DNA from: Syntrophomonadaceae bacterium
Lineage (GTDB): Bacteria; Bacillota; Dethiobacteria; DTU022
NCBI GenBank assembly: GCA_003552365.1
Contig: PUKR01000183.1
Coordinates: 1 to 5,380 of the forward strand
DNA length: 5,380 nt
Direction: 5' to 3'
Shown here: one piece after another, positions 1-5,380 of the stretch
Position numbering within the stretch: the first letter of the stretch is position 1
How the letters are laid out: each line of letters opens with the position of its first letter
Made by a program: the position numbers and the translations under genes
Notes under the pieces: model-generated
Told to the model about the DNA's origin: nothing
Databases searched by the model: none
The model's input: only the letters and a program-made list of their open reading frames with translations

Positions 1-5
1 AGCTT

Positions 6-1193
6 CTACTTCAGCGCCGGGGCCGGTTTAACCACATCAGTAAAGGTTTTCAGGTATTCAGCTGATACGTTGCTCCAACCCATGAGGCGGCCGAGATCAT
101 AGGCCTTTTTAGACATGGCTAGCCTCTCCCGGTTATTTTCAATCAGTCTTATTGTCTCTTTGGCCAGGGCATCTGCATCACCGGCATCAACAAGACTTCC
201 ACACCCGCCTGCAAGCGCCTCTCTGGCATGCAAGAACGGAGTGGAGATAATGGCCTTGCCTTTGCTTAGAGCGGTACTCAATACACCACTGGTAATCTGA
301 GCCTCAGAGTAATAAGGACAGACAACAAGGTCAGCTGCTCCTACCAGGCAATCCAAAGTTTCGTCTTCCACAAATGCATCGATGAAAAGGACATTTCGGC
401 TAAGCCCCTTTTTTTTAACCAGTGATTCCAGGGTGCTTCTGTAATCTTCGCCATTATGCTTCTTTTCCACGGGGTGGGTAGCCCCCATGACCATGTAAAG
501 CACATGGGGGTGCTTCTTTACTACGGAAGGAAGGGCATTTAACATATTCTCGATTCCTTTATTTGGACTTATAAAGCCGAAAGTAATGATTAAGAAGCGA
601 TCCTGCAAATTCAACTGGTCCTTGTAAAAAGATGGTTCCTTGTATTCTTTTTCGGGAACACCGTGAGGGATAAGCCGAATTTTATGCAGTGGAACATCGT
701 AAACATTTGTCAATAAGTTAATCGCCAGCTTGTTCATTACAACAAGCTCCCGGGAATAGGACGCGATTTCTGTAAATGTTCTTTTCTGGCCGGGACTGGG
801 ATCTTGCAGGACAGTATGGCAGGTAGTTACCACCGGTTTTTTTAAATGTTTCAACAAGACTTTCAGGTAATTGCCGTCGGCTCCTCCAAAAAGGCCAAAT
901 TCATGCTGCAGGGATACAACATCTACTGTAGATGAGTTAAGCATACTTGCAGCCTGAAAGTAATCTTCAAGATTTTCCTGCTCTACCTCAAACATAACCC
1001 GGGGTGGATAATTGTATCGCTCATTATTATTCATGGCGATAAAGGAAATGGCGTCTTGATCCAGATAATTTTCCAGTGCCTCGCTCAAATTGGCTGAAAA
1101 TAATGCGATCCCGCATTTCCTTGGCAAACAACTGCTCAGAAAATTCACCTGTATCTTTTCATCCAACCTTCCTTGACTTGCCGGGCTCAACAT
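6..1193 (-). CDS. GT4-family glycosyltransferase (group 1)
   Basis: Predicted cytoplasmic, retaining, nucleotide-sugar-dependent glycosyltransferase of 395 residues with the GT-B two-domain fold. The N-terminal acceptor domain opens with a beta strand and PRKCGIALF (about 24-32), the start typical of a GT4 subfamily. It also carries LQHEFGLFGG (95-104) and CHTV (125-128). The linker PHGV (176-179) leads into the C-terminal donor domain, which has FGFISPNKGIE (205-215), and EAQITSG (297-303) followed by GKAIISTPF (312-320). The usual second Glu of the EX7E motif is absent, but the EAQITSG form is normal for this subfamily as I know it. The start is fixed by a strong ribosome binding site, and the length is ordinary for GT4. 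Donor and acceptor cannot be read from the sequence; polysaccharide or glycoconjugate synthesis is the general expectation. It is divergent from the signalling operon, with no partner glycan genes in the window. The family call is solid; the substrate is unknown. Confidence 0.9.
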   Translation of the reverse strand: MLSPASQGRLDEKIQVNFLSSCLPRKCGIALFSANLSEALENYLDQDAISFIAMNNNERYNYPPRVMFEVEQENLEDYFQAASMLNSSTVDVVSLQHEFGLFGGADGNYLKVLLKHLKKPVVTTCHTVLQDPSPGQKRTFTEIASYSRELVVMNKLAINLLTNVYDVPLHKIRLIPHGVPEKEYKEPSFYKDQLNLQDRFLIITFGFISPNKGIENMLNALPSVVKKHPHVLYMVMGATHPVEKKHNGEDYRSTLESLVKKKGLSRNVLFIDAFVEDETLDCLVGAADLVVCPYYSEAQITSGVLSTALSKGKAIISTPFLHAREALAGGCGSLVDAGDADALAKETIRLIENNRERLAMSKKAYDLGRLMGWSNVSAEYLKTFTDVVKPAPALK

Positions 1194-1200
1194 CTATAAG

Positions 1201-1211
1201 TCCTCCTTCCT
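1201..1211 (-). promoter_or_regulatory. Ribosome binding site of the glycosyltransferase
   Basis: Read on the minus strand this is AGGAAGGAGGA, an almost complete match to the 3' end of 16S rRNA. It lies 7 bases before the ATG at 1193-1191. It decides the start codon and suggests efficient translation. Confidence 0.9.
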
Positions 1212-1250
1212 GCTTTTTATACACACTAAATCACTCGCCCATCTTTTAGC

Positions 1251-1302
1251 TTAATGGTATTTTACGAATTCCCCATTAATCTATTGGCAAATTCCCCATT
1301 TA
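1251..1302. repeat. Phased CCATTWA operator-like array
   Basis: Three copies of one short element occur: TTAATGG (1251-1257, inverted), CCATTAA (1273-1279) and CCATTTA (1296-1302). Their centres are 22 and 23 bases apart, about two helical turns, so all would face the same side of the DNA. Copies 1 and 2 form a perfect 7-base inverted repeat. Copies 2 and 3 lie within an exact 11-base direct repeat, AATTCCCCATT, at 1267-1277 and 1290-1300. The array sits 60-110 bases upstream of the glycosyltransferase start. The third copy overlaps a possible minus-strand -10 (TATAAA on that strand, 1299-1304, with a poor -35 TTGGAT at 1326-1321). This is what binding sites of a dimeric or oligomeric regulator look like, but the regulator is unknown. 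The repeats are directly visible; the operator role is inference. Confidence 0.55.
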
Positions 1303-1340
1303 TAATTGATTGAGGATCATATCCAAATGCGAAGCAAGAG

Positions 1341-1604
1341 ATGACGGTTAGGCTAACGGCCCTTCCACACCGCATTTACCAGACATTGCATGCACTAAAA
1401 CGTATGCCGGATGGCAAAGCTGTTCAGCTGTATAAATGCAAACAGCAGGTTCCGTTTTTTTTGTTGATATCAAGATAGACATAAAAAGGGAAGCCATCCA
1501 GTATCATGGCCCCGGCAGTTGAAGCGGCTGTCGAAAGGACGAAAGTAAAGGGATTGGTAGCCATAACCATGATCCCCTTCCGGGCTCTCAAAAATTATTC
1601 CTGA
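1341..1604 (+). pseudogene. Possible decayed small ORF, frameshifted
   Basis: Two short open stretches share one frame: 1341-1478 (45 codons, beginning MTVRLTALPH) and 1506-1604 (32 codons, beginning MAPAVEAAVERTK). They are bridged by an open stretch in a second frame (about 1463-1519, VDIKIDIKREAIQYHGPG). Adding one T at the T8 run (1455-1462) and removing one C from the C4 run (1510-1513) would join all three into a single frame of about 87 codons. The codons and residue mix look protein-like. No good ribosome binding site precedes 1341, and an in-frame stop lies at 1311-1313. I do not recognise the protein. Alternatives are a 5'-truncated gene relic, homopolymer sequencing errors in a real small gene, or chance. 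Low confidence. Confidence 0.3.
1408..1462 (+). terminator. Weak terminator-like hairpin with T8 run
   Basis: GCTGTT (1419-1424) can pair with AACAGC (1441-1446), and CGGA (1408-1411) with TCCG (1451-1454). The outer stem abuts eight Ts (1455-1462). The internal loop is asymmetric and the hairpin loop is 16 bases, so this would be a poor intrinsic terminator. If it works, it would stop plus-strand transcription about 300 bases before the kinase operon. The same bases also lie in the possible decayed frame, so the T run may have no regulatory meaning. Confidence 0.25.
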
Positions 1605-1622
1605 TCAGGCGATTTGGAAATT

Positions 1623-1651
1623 TTGAATGTTGAATGCAAGCTATATTTAAA
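1623..1651 (+). promoter_or_regulatory. Weak promoter candidate for the kinase operon
   Basis: TTGAAT (1623-1628) and TTTAAA (1646-1651) are separated by 17 bases. Each matches the vegetative consensus at four of six positions. It lies in an AT-rich stretch about 110 bases before the first kinase start. No better pair was found nearby, so the true promoter may use another sigma factor or need activation. Low confidence. Confidence 0.3.
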
Positions 1652-1759
1652 CAAGAAGGTATTTTAAGATTTTTCTCGAAATATGTTAACAGAATCACAC
1701 AAAATCCAGCTCAATATTTTAGGATAAGTTTTTGAAGCCTTATTGTGAAGGAGTAAACT

Positions 1760-3409
1760 ATGTTAGATGAAGATATTTTTGCAAATTCAAACTCGCTGCA
1801 GAACCTGATTTTAAACAGCATGAATGAACGTGTTGTTTTCCACGACAGTCAGATGAGGATTCGCTGGGTCAATAAGGCAGGTATGGATTTTTACAAGCTG
1901 CCTTTAGAAGAAATAATTGGTCGGCACTGCCAGGCTGTACTGGCCCGGTCTCATGAAGAATGCAAAAATTGCCCCGTCAAAAAAGCCCTGAAAACAGGAA
2001 ATCCGGGGCAGGAAATACTTTCTTTCCCGGAAGGAAAAACTCTTCTTATTAATGCCTACCCCATCTTTGATGAGAACAGATTACTTGGCGCCGTAGAAAT
2101 TAGCACTGACATCACGGAACGGACCAGGAAAGAAAAGGAATTACTAAAAGTTGTAGATGATTCTATAGCAGAAAGTGAAACAAAGAGCCGCTTTCTGGCC
2201 AATGTCAGCCACGAAATTCGCACGCTCATGAATGTAATCCTGGGAATGACGGACCTGGTCTATGAATCCAGCCAGGATGAACAACAAAGAGAATACCTGG
2301 CTATGATCAGGGATTCATCATCTTTCCTTTTATCACTGGTCAATGATCTTTTAGACCTGTCAAAAATTGAATCGGGAACGGTTAAACTGGAGCATAACTA
2401 TTTTAACCTTCCGCAAAAAGTTAAGAATATCACATCCGCATTCCGCCTGCAGGCTCAAAAAAAAGGTCTTGAACTAAATTGTATAATTGATGATAAGGTT
2501 CCCGAAACTGTATTTGGCGATTCTGAAAGGTTACAGCAGGTATTGATTAATTTGATCAGCAATGCCATAAAGTTCACCGAAAAAGGCGAAATCAAGGTGT
2601 TGTTGCAACTTGATCCGGCCGGAACTCCAGAAAACCAACTCCCTGATCTTAGCCGAGAAAATAAAAAAGTTGTATTTTTTTCAATTAGTGATACAGGCCC
2701 CGGTATACCAGAAAAAAGCTTAAATCATATCTTCCAGTACTTTTACCAACCCGACTCTTATCACCACCGTAGTGGAAAAGAAGGAGTAGGATTAGGGCTG
2801 CCAATAACCAAAAACCTGGTCGAGCTGATGGGAGGCTCGTTGGGTGTAAGCAGCAAAATCAAAAGGGGCAGCACTTTTTATTTTACCATTCCTTTTATTG
2901 TTTCCCATGATGAAACAGCCAGACCGGGTGAACAAACTACATCAAAAATGAACCAGAAGCCGGATCAAGGAGTAAGGCAGAGCGAAAAAGGGCAGTCTAT
3001 ACTACTCGTTGAAGACAAGCCAACAAATCAGAAAATGACTACTTTGATGCTTGAAAAAAAAGGCCACCGGGTAACCGCTGCACACAATGGCAGAGAAGTC
3101 CTGGAGATTCTTAAAAGTAATCGCTTTGACTTGATTTTCATGGATATTCAAATGCCCGAAATGGATGGCTTTGAAACTACGGCTCACATCCGCGCCGCAG
3201 AAAAAGATATTAGGCATATACCAATTATTGCCATGACCGCTTTTGCAACGGAGAAAGATAAGGAGCGTTGCCTTAAAGCAGGCATGGACAGTTACATTTC
3301 TAAACCAATAACTCCCTCGGAACTGGATAAAGTTATAGCCGAAGTAAGGCAGCCTGGGTATCAGGATTCACCCCTTCAGGAAGAAGCAGATACTCAGGAA
3401 GGAGAGTGA
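1760..3409 (+). CDS. Soluble PAS hybrid histidine kinase with C-terminal receiver
   Basis: Cytoplasmic sensor kinase of 549 residues with no membrane segment or signal peptide. Order: a PAS domain (about 15-120) with cysteines C57, C68 and C71 (C-x10-C-x2-C-P); a helical linker (121-145); a HisKA dimerisation domain with the phospho-acceptor His151; a HATPase domain (about 250-380) with N268 in the N box, DTGPGIP (311-317) and GVGLGLP (342-348); a linker; and a receiver (about 412-530) with E418/D419, phospho-acceptor Asp462, Thr493 and Lys515. The H box reads HEIRTLMN, with Leu156 in place of the near-invariant Pro. The HExxT phosphatase-type residues E152 and T155 are kept. An AAGGAG six bases before ATG supports the start. 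It should autophosphorylate at His151 and pass phosphate to Asp462. No Hpt follows. It is the first gene of a three-gene operon, three bases ahead of the next. The signal is unknown; the cysteines hint at redox or metal sensing (inference). Confidence 0.95.
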   Translation: MLDEDIFANSNSLQNLILNSMNERVVFHDSQMRIRWVNKAGMDFYKLPLEEIIGRHCQAVLARSHEECKNCPVKKALKTGNPGQEILSFPEGKTLLINAYPIFDENRLLGAVEISTDITERTRKEKELLKVVDDSIAESETKSRFLANVSHEIRTLMNVILGMTDLVYESSQDEQQREYLAMIRDSSSFLLSLVNDLLDLSKIESGTVKLEHNYFNLPQKVKNITSAFRLQAQKKGLELNCIIDDKVPETVFGDSERLQQVLINLISNAIKFTEKGEIKVLLQLDPAGTPENQLPDLSRENKKVVFFSISDTGPGIPEKSLNHIFQYFYQPDSYHHRSGKEGVGLGLPITKNLVELMGGSLGVSSKIKRGSTFYFTIPFIVSHDETARPGEQTTSKMNQKPDQGVRQSEKGQSILLVEDKPTNQKMTTLMLEKKGHRVTAAHNGREVLEILKSNRFDLIFMDIQMPEMDGFETTAHIRAAEKDIRHIPIIAMTAFATEKDKERCLKAGMDSYISKPITPSELDKVIAEVRQPGYQDSPLQEEADTQEGE

Positions 3410-3412
3410 ACC

Positions 3413-4507
3413 ATGAGTCCTGAAAAACTGCAGCCGGACAGGCCAACTATAATAATCACAGATGATCGGCGCACCTCAAGGCATATGATCCGCAATATTC
3501 TTGAACCCGAGGGTTATAAACTCCTTGAAGCTGAAAACGGCAAAGAGGCGCTTGAACTGTGCCAAACTCACCAGCCGGACTTATTGTTAATGGACATTGT
3601 AATGCCGGTAATGGACGGATTAGAAGCCTGCAAGCTTTTAAAAAAGAAAAACAATGAAAATTTCATCCCCGTATTAATGTTTACCGCCTTCGATGACGGC
3701 AGTGAAGCCGAAAAGTCATTTCAAGCAGGCGCATCAGACTTTATCAATAAGCCGATTAATCCTGATGAGCTGCGTCACAGGGTAAAAAGGCTGCTTTACC
3801 TCAAAAACCTGGAAAAAAACCGTCGGGAAGCTGAAAAAGAATTGCAAACAAGACACGACAAGATACAATTTCTTTCCCGTAAAGTACTAAGCGCATACGA
3901 AGAAGAAAGGGTCAGGCTGGCGAGAGAACTGCACGATGAAGTGGGTATGTCTCTGACCACCCTGAAATTAAACCTGCAGCTTTTAAGTAATGAACTTGTA
4001 AAGTGCTGTTTTCAGGACAAAGAAAAACTGGACGGGATTGTTGAATCTGTAAGCGAACTACAAGGAGCAATCCGCAATAAAGCCTATTTTTTGCGGCCCC
4101 CGGCCCTTAACGATTTTGGCCTGCTTGCCGTGATTGACAACATGGTTGTAGAATTAAGTAAACACACCGGTATCCAGGGAAAGCTGGAGACAACCGGCAG
4201 CCCCGAAATTATTCCAGTTGAAATTGAAACTGCACTGTATCGCTGTATCCAGGAGGCACTGACAAATGCAGCACGGCATGCCAATGCAGATAATGTTTCG
4301 GTTAAAATAGATTTCACAAGCGATAAAGTTATAGTTAATGTTACTGATGACGGTACCGGTTTTGACCCGCATGTTGAAAACAGCGCCAACAAACATCTTG
4401 GCCTTCAAGGAATGCAGGAAAGAGTTGACTTGCTGAATGGAAGCCTCGAGATAAACTCCAGTCCCGGGCAGGGAACAAATATACAGGTAATCATCCCACT
4501 GGTATAA
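3413..4507 (+). CDS. Receiver-HisKA_3 histidine kinase (NarX/DesK class core)
   Basis: Soluble 364-residue kinase whose input is a receiver instead of a ligand-binding domain. The receiver (about 11-128) has D17/D18, phospho-acceptor Asp61 in LLLMDIVMP, Thr91 and Lys113. A charged helical linker (about 130-160) leads to a HisKA_3 domain with ERVRLARELHDEVGMSL (165-181), phospho-acceptor His174. The HATPase has E281/N285 in EALTNAARHA, DDGTGFD (312-318) and GLQGMQER (330-337). In this family the residue four after the Asp following His is normally Gln (DxxxQ) and is needed for phosphatase activity. Here it is Met179. The start follows AGGAAGGAG (3396-3404, eight bases before ATG), inside the end of the upstream gene. 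The three-base gap implies translational coupling. HisKA_3 kinases normally phosphorylate NarL-type regulators, and one follows directly. Phosphorylation of Asp61, possibly by the upstream kinase, probably switches its activity (inference). Confidence 0.95.
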   Translation: MSPEKLQPDRPTIIITDDRRTSRHMIRNILEPEGYKLLEAENGKEALELCQTHQPDLLLMDIVMPVMDGLEACKLLKKKNNENFIPVLMFTAFDDGSEAEKSFQAGASDFINKPINPDELRHRVKRLLYLKNLEKNRREAEKELQTRHDKIQFLSRKVLSAYEEERVRLARELHDEVGMSLTTLKLNLQLLSNELVKCCFQDKEKLDGIVESVSELQGAIRNKAYFLRPPALNDFGLLAVIDNMVVELSKHTGIQGKLETTGSPEIIPVEIETALYRCIQEALTNAARHANADNVSVKIDFTSDKVIVNVTDDGTGFDPHVENSANKHLGLQGMQERVDLLNGSLEINSSPGQGTNIQVIIPLV

Positions 4508-4508
4508 T
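4480..4508 (+). promoter_or_regulatory. Internal extended -10 promoter candidate for the response regulator
   Basis: TATAAT (4503-4508) is a perfect -10 preceded by TG one base away (4500-4501), giving the extended form TGnTATAAT. A partial -35, TATACA (4480-4485), lies 17 bases upstream. It overlaps the stop codon of the second kinase gene. The start of transcription would fall near 4515, leaving a short leader that still includes the GGAGG (4521-4525) of the regulator gene. This would let the regulator be made independently of the two kinases. The motif is clear; activity is unproven. Confidence 0.5.
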
Positions 4509-4533
4509 ATGAAGATAAGCGGAGGTTAGGAGC

Positions 4534-5178
4534 ATGCGCCTACTACTGGTAGATAATCACCCTCTATTTCGTCAGGGTCTTAAAGCCCTGCTGGAGAATG
4601 AAGCGGATATTGAAGTTGTGGGGGAAGCTAATGACGGCGAGGAAGCTATGACCATGACCGGGGAATTAAATCCAGACCTGATAATCATGGACATTTCTAT
4701 GCCCGGCTATAGCGGTTTGGAAGCCACCAGACAGATCAAGGAGTACTATTCCGACACCAAAGTGCTGATTCTTTCTGTACACAACGACAACACCTATGTT
4801 GACCAGGCTTTAAAAGCGGGAGCATCGGGCTATGTCCATAAGGACGCGGTCTATGAGGAGCTGTCTTTCGCGTTGGATGCTGTAAAAAAAGAAATGCCTT
4901 ACCTCAGCCCCTCTGTGCTTCAACCGGTAATTAAAAGTTATATTAATGCCTCTCCCGCTTCCGGCGCAATGGCCCTGTATGAAAAGCTGACTGACAGGGA
5001 AAAGGATGTGTTAAACTTAATGATCAAGGGCCGCAGCCGAAATGTAATTGCAAAGACCCTTTCTATCAGTCCAAAAACAGTGGACAGGCACAGAAGCAAC
5101 CTGCTTAAAAAATTAAGTATCAGCAAAGAAAGCGAACTAATGGAATTTGCCAGGCTGGCAGGACTAACCGGTTCCTGA
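4534..5178 (+). CDS. NarL/LuxR-family response regulator
   Basis: DNA-binding response regulator of 214 residues, the normal length for the family. The receiver (about 1-120) has Asp53 in IIMDISMP as phospho-acceptor, Ser81 in the Thr/Ser switch position and Lys103. The acidic pair reads D7-N8 (VDNHPLFRQGL) where most members have two Asp, so magnesium binding may be altered. A linker (about 121-150) leads to a LuxR-type helix-turn-helix (about 151-200) with LTDREKDVL (152-160) and the recognition helix SPKTVDRHRSNLLKKL (179-194). GGAGG (4521-4525) lies eight bases before ATG. The 26-base gap after the second kinase is larger than the first intergenic gap and overlaps a candidate promoter. 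It is probably phosphorylated by the adjacent HisKA_3 kinase, binds DNA as a dimer and controls transcription. Its targets are unknown; the flanking promoter regions are natural candidates (inference). Confidence 0.95.
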   Translation: MRLLLVDNHPLFRQGLKALLENEADIEVVGEANDGEEAMTMTGELNPDLIIMDISMPGYSGLEATRQIKEYYSDTKVLILSVHNDNTYVDQALKAGASGYVHKDAVYEELSFALDAVKKEMPYLSPSVLQPVIKSYINASPASGAMALYEKLTDREKDVLNLMIKGRSRNVIAKTLSISPKTVDRHRSNLLKKLSISKESELMEFARLAGLTGS

Positions 5179-5246
5179 TCTTCACCCACCCTAAAAGAAT
5201 TTATAACGTGAAAAACCACTGCTCAGAAAATTTTATATAACCGCTC

Positions 5247-5262
5247 GAACTGGAGACAGTTC
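5247..5262. repeat. GAACTG-GAGA-CAGTTC dyad
   Basis: This is a perfect 6-base inverted repeat around GAGA. As RNA it would be a hairpin with a GNRA-type tetraloop. As DNA it could be a protein site. It lies 69 bases after the regulator stop and 40 bases upstream of a candidate -35. Only As follow it on the plus strand, so it is not an intrinsic terminator for the operon. Confidence 0.5.
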
Positions 5263-5270
5263 ACAAAAAA

Positions 5271-5287
5271 ATGGGTAACTTTCCCAT
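5271..5287. repeat. ATGGG-N7-CCCAT dyad at the -35
   Basis: Perfect 5-base inverted repeat, ATGGGTAACTTTCCCAT, whose last base is the first base of a candidate -35. Its left arm plus two bases (5271-5277) reads TACCCAT on the minus strand, which fits the NarL heptamer TACYYMT. No correctly spaced partner heptamer is present. It is a possible operator; five-base arms can arise by chance. Confidence 0.35.
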
Positions 5288-5316
5288 AGACATGTGAGCA
5301 TTAATCTGGATATGAT
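5287..5316 (+). promoter_or_regulatory. Promoter candidate for a gene beyond the right edge
   Basis: TAGACA (5287-5292) and TATGAT (5311-5316) are separated by 18 bases, and each hexamer matches the vegetative consensus at five of six positions. Transcription would start near 5323. A GAGGT at 5361-5365 sits four bases before a TTG at 5370-5372, which stays open for the three codons visible and could be the start of the next gene. That start is not secure because the spacing is tight and the window ends. Confidence 0.5.
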
Positions 5317-5380
5317 GTATTCGAAAATATAAATAGAGCCAGGGTGCGATTTAGAGAGATGAGGTCAAATTGAACATAAG

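Larger units (their letters stand above)
1194..1759. other. Divergent intergenic region (566 bases)
   Basis: This region separates the minus-strand glycosyltransferase from the plus-strand signalling operon and must hold the promoters of both. From left to right I see the glycosyltransferase ribosome binding site, a phased CCATTWA array (1251-1302), a small odd palindrome GTTAGGCTAAC (1347-1357), a decayed-looking short reading frame (1341-1604) with an embedded T8 run (1455-1462), and an AT-rich stretch (about 1611-1750) with a weak promoter candidate. No intact gene or tRNA is visible, and no riboswitch class I can recognise with confidence. Confidence 0.8.

Noticed and set aside
115..300. 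Plus-strand 61-codon open frame opposite the glycosyltransferase
   Set aside because: Low-complexity Ser/Ala/Leu-rich antisense translation of the donor domain with no ribosome binding site.
296..304. Loss of the second Glu of the EX7E motif in the glycosyltransferase as a sign of inactivity
   Set aside because: The surrounding EAQITSG...GKAIISTPF pattern is the normal form in this GT4 subfamily as I know it, so it is not evidence of a broken enzyme.
1528..1568. Resemblance to a cyclic-di-GMP-I (GEMM) riboswitch: GAAA, then GACGAAAG, GGG and GGTAGCC in the expected order
   Set aside because: The conserved GACGCAAAGC is degenerate and the bases between GGG and TAGCC are far too few for the usual stem. 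The conserved purine-rich 5' segment is also missing. Treated as coincidence.
4084..4408. Minus-strand open frames opposite the second kinase gene, and similar ones at 3002-3217 and 4938-5219
   Set aside because: They lie opposite well-supported kinase and regulator domains, lack convincing ribosome binding sites and have no recognisable protein features. They are shadows.
5246..5263. LexA/SOS box of the Gram-positive GAAC-N4-GTTC type
   Set aside because: The two half-sites GAAC and GTTC are eight bases apart instead of four.
5179..5300. Intrinsic terminator for the signalling operon
   Set aside because: Neither dyad here is followed by a T run on the plus strand. The only homopolymer is a run of seven As between them. 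No terminator could be supported after the regulator gene.

Overview
The window looks like a chromosomal segment from an anaerobic Gram-positive bacterium of the Firmicutes/Peptococcaceae kind (Desulfotomaculum or Pelotomaculum-like). This rests only on the strong AGGAGG-type ribosome binding sites, the moderate slightly AT-rich composition and the general flavour of the proteins. There is no rRNA, tRNA or other taxonomic marker, so the assignment is tentative.

Layout: a GT4-family glycosyltransferase occupies the left end on the minus strand (6-1193). A 566-base divergent intergenic region follows. It holds a helically phased array of CCATTWA elements next to the glycosyltransferase start, a stretch that reads like a decayed small reading frame (1341-1604), a weak terminator-like hairpin with a T8 run, and a weak promoter candidate. 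Then comes a plus-strand signalling operon of three genes: a soluble PAS hybrid histidine kinase (1760-3409), a soluble receiver-HisKA_3 (NarX/DesK-type) histidine kinase (3413-4507), and a NarL/LuxR-type response regulator (4534-5178). The last 200 bases contain two small dyads and a fair sigma-A-type promoter pointing out of the window, so a further plus-strand gene probably begins at or beyond the right edge.

How it may work together (inference): the PAS protein has a cysteine cluster and no membrane segment, so it probably senses a cytoplasmic cue, possibly redox or metal related. The second protein is a kinase whose input domain is itself a phosphorylatable receiver. Its kinase class is the one that normally drives NarL-type regulators such as the third protein. 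The simplest reading is a kinase-controls-kinase chain: PAS kinase -> receiver of the second kinase -> HisKA_3 core -> DNA-binding regulator. No Hpt domain is visible, so this need not be a classical four-step phosphorelay.

Each signalling protein carries a deviation at a normally conserved position: H-box Pro->Leu in the first kinase, the DxxxQ phosphatase Gln->Met in the second, and the acidic pair Asp-Asp->Asp-Asn in the regulator. A perfect extended -10 promoter motif overlaps the end of the second kinase gene and could give the regulator its own transcript.
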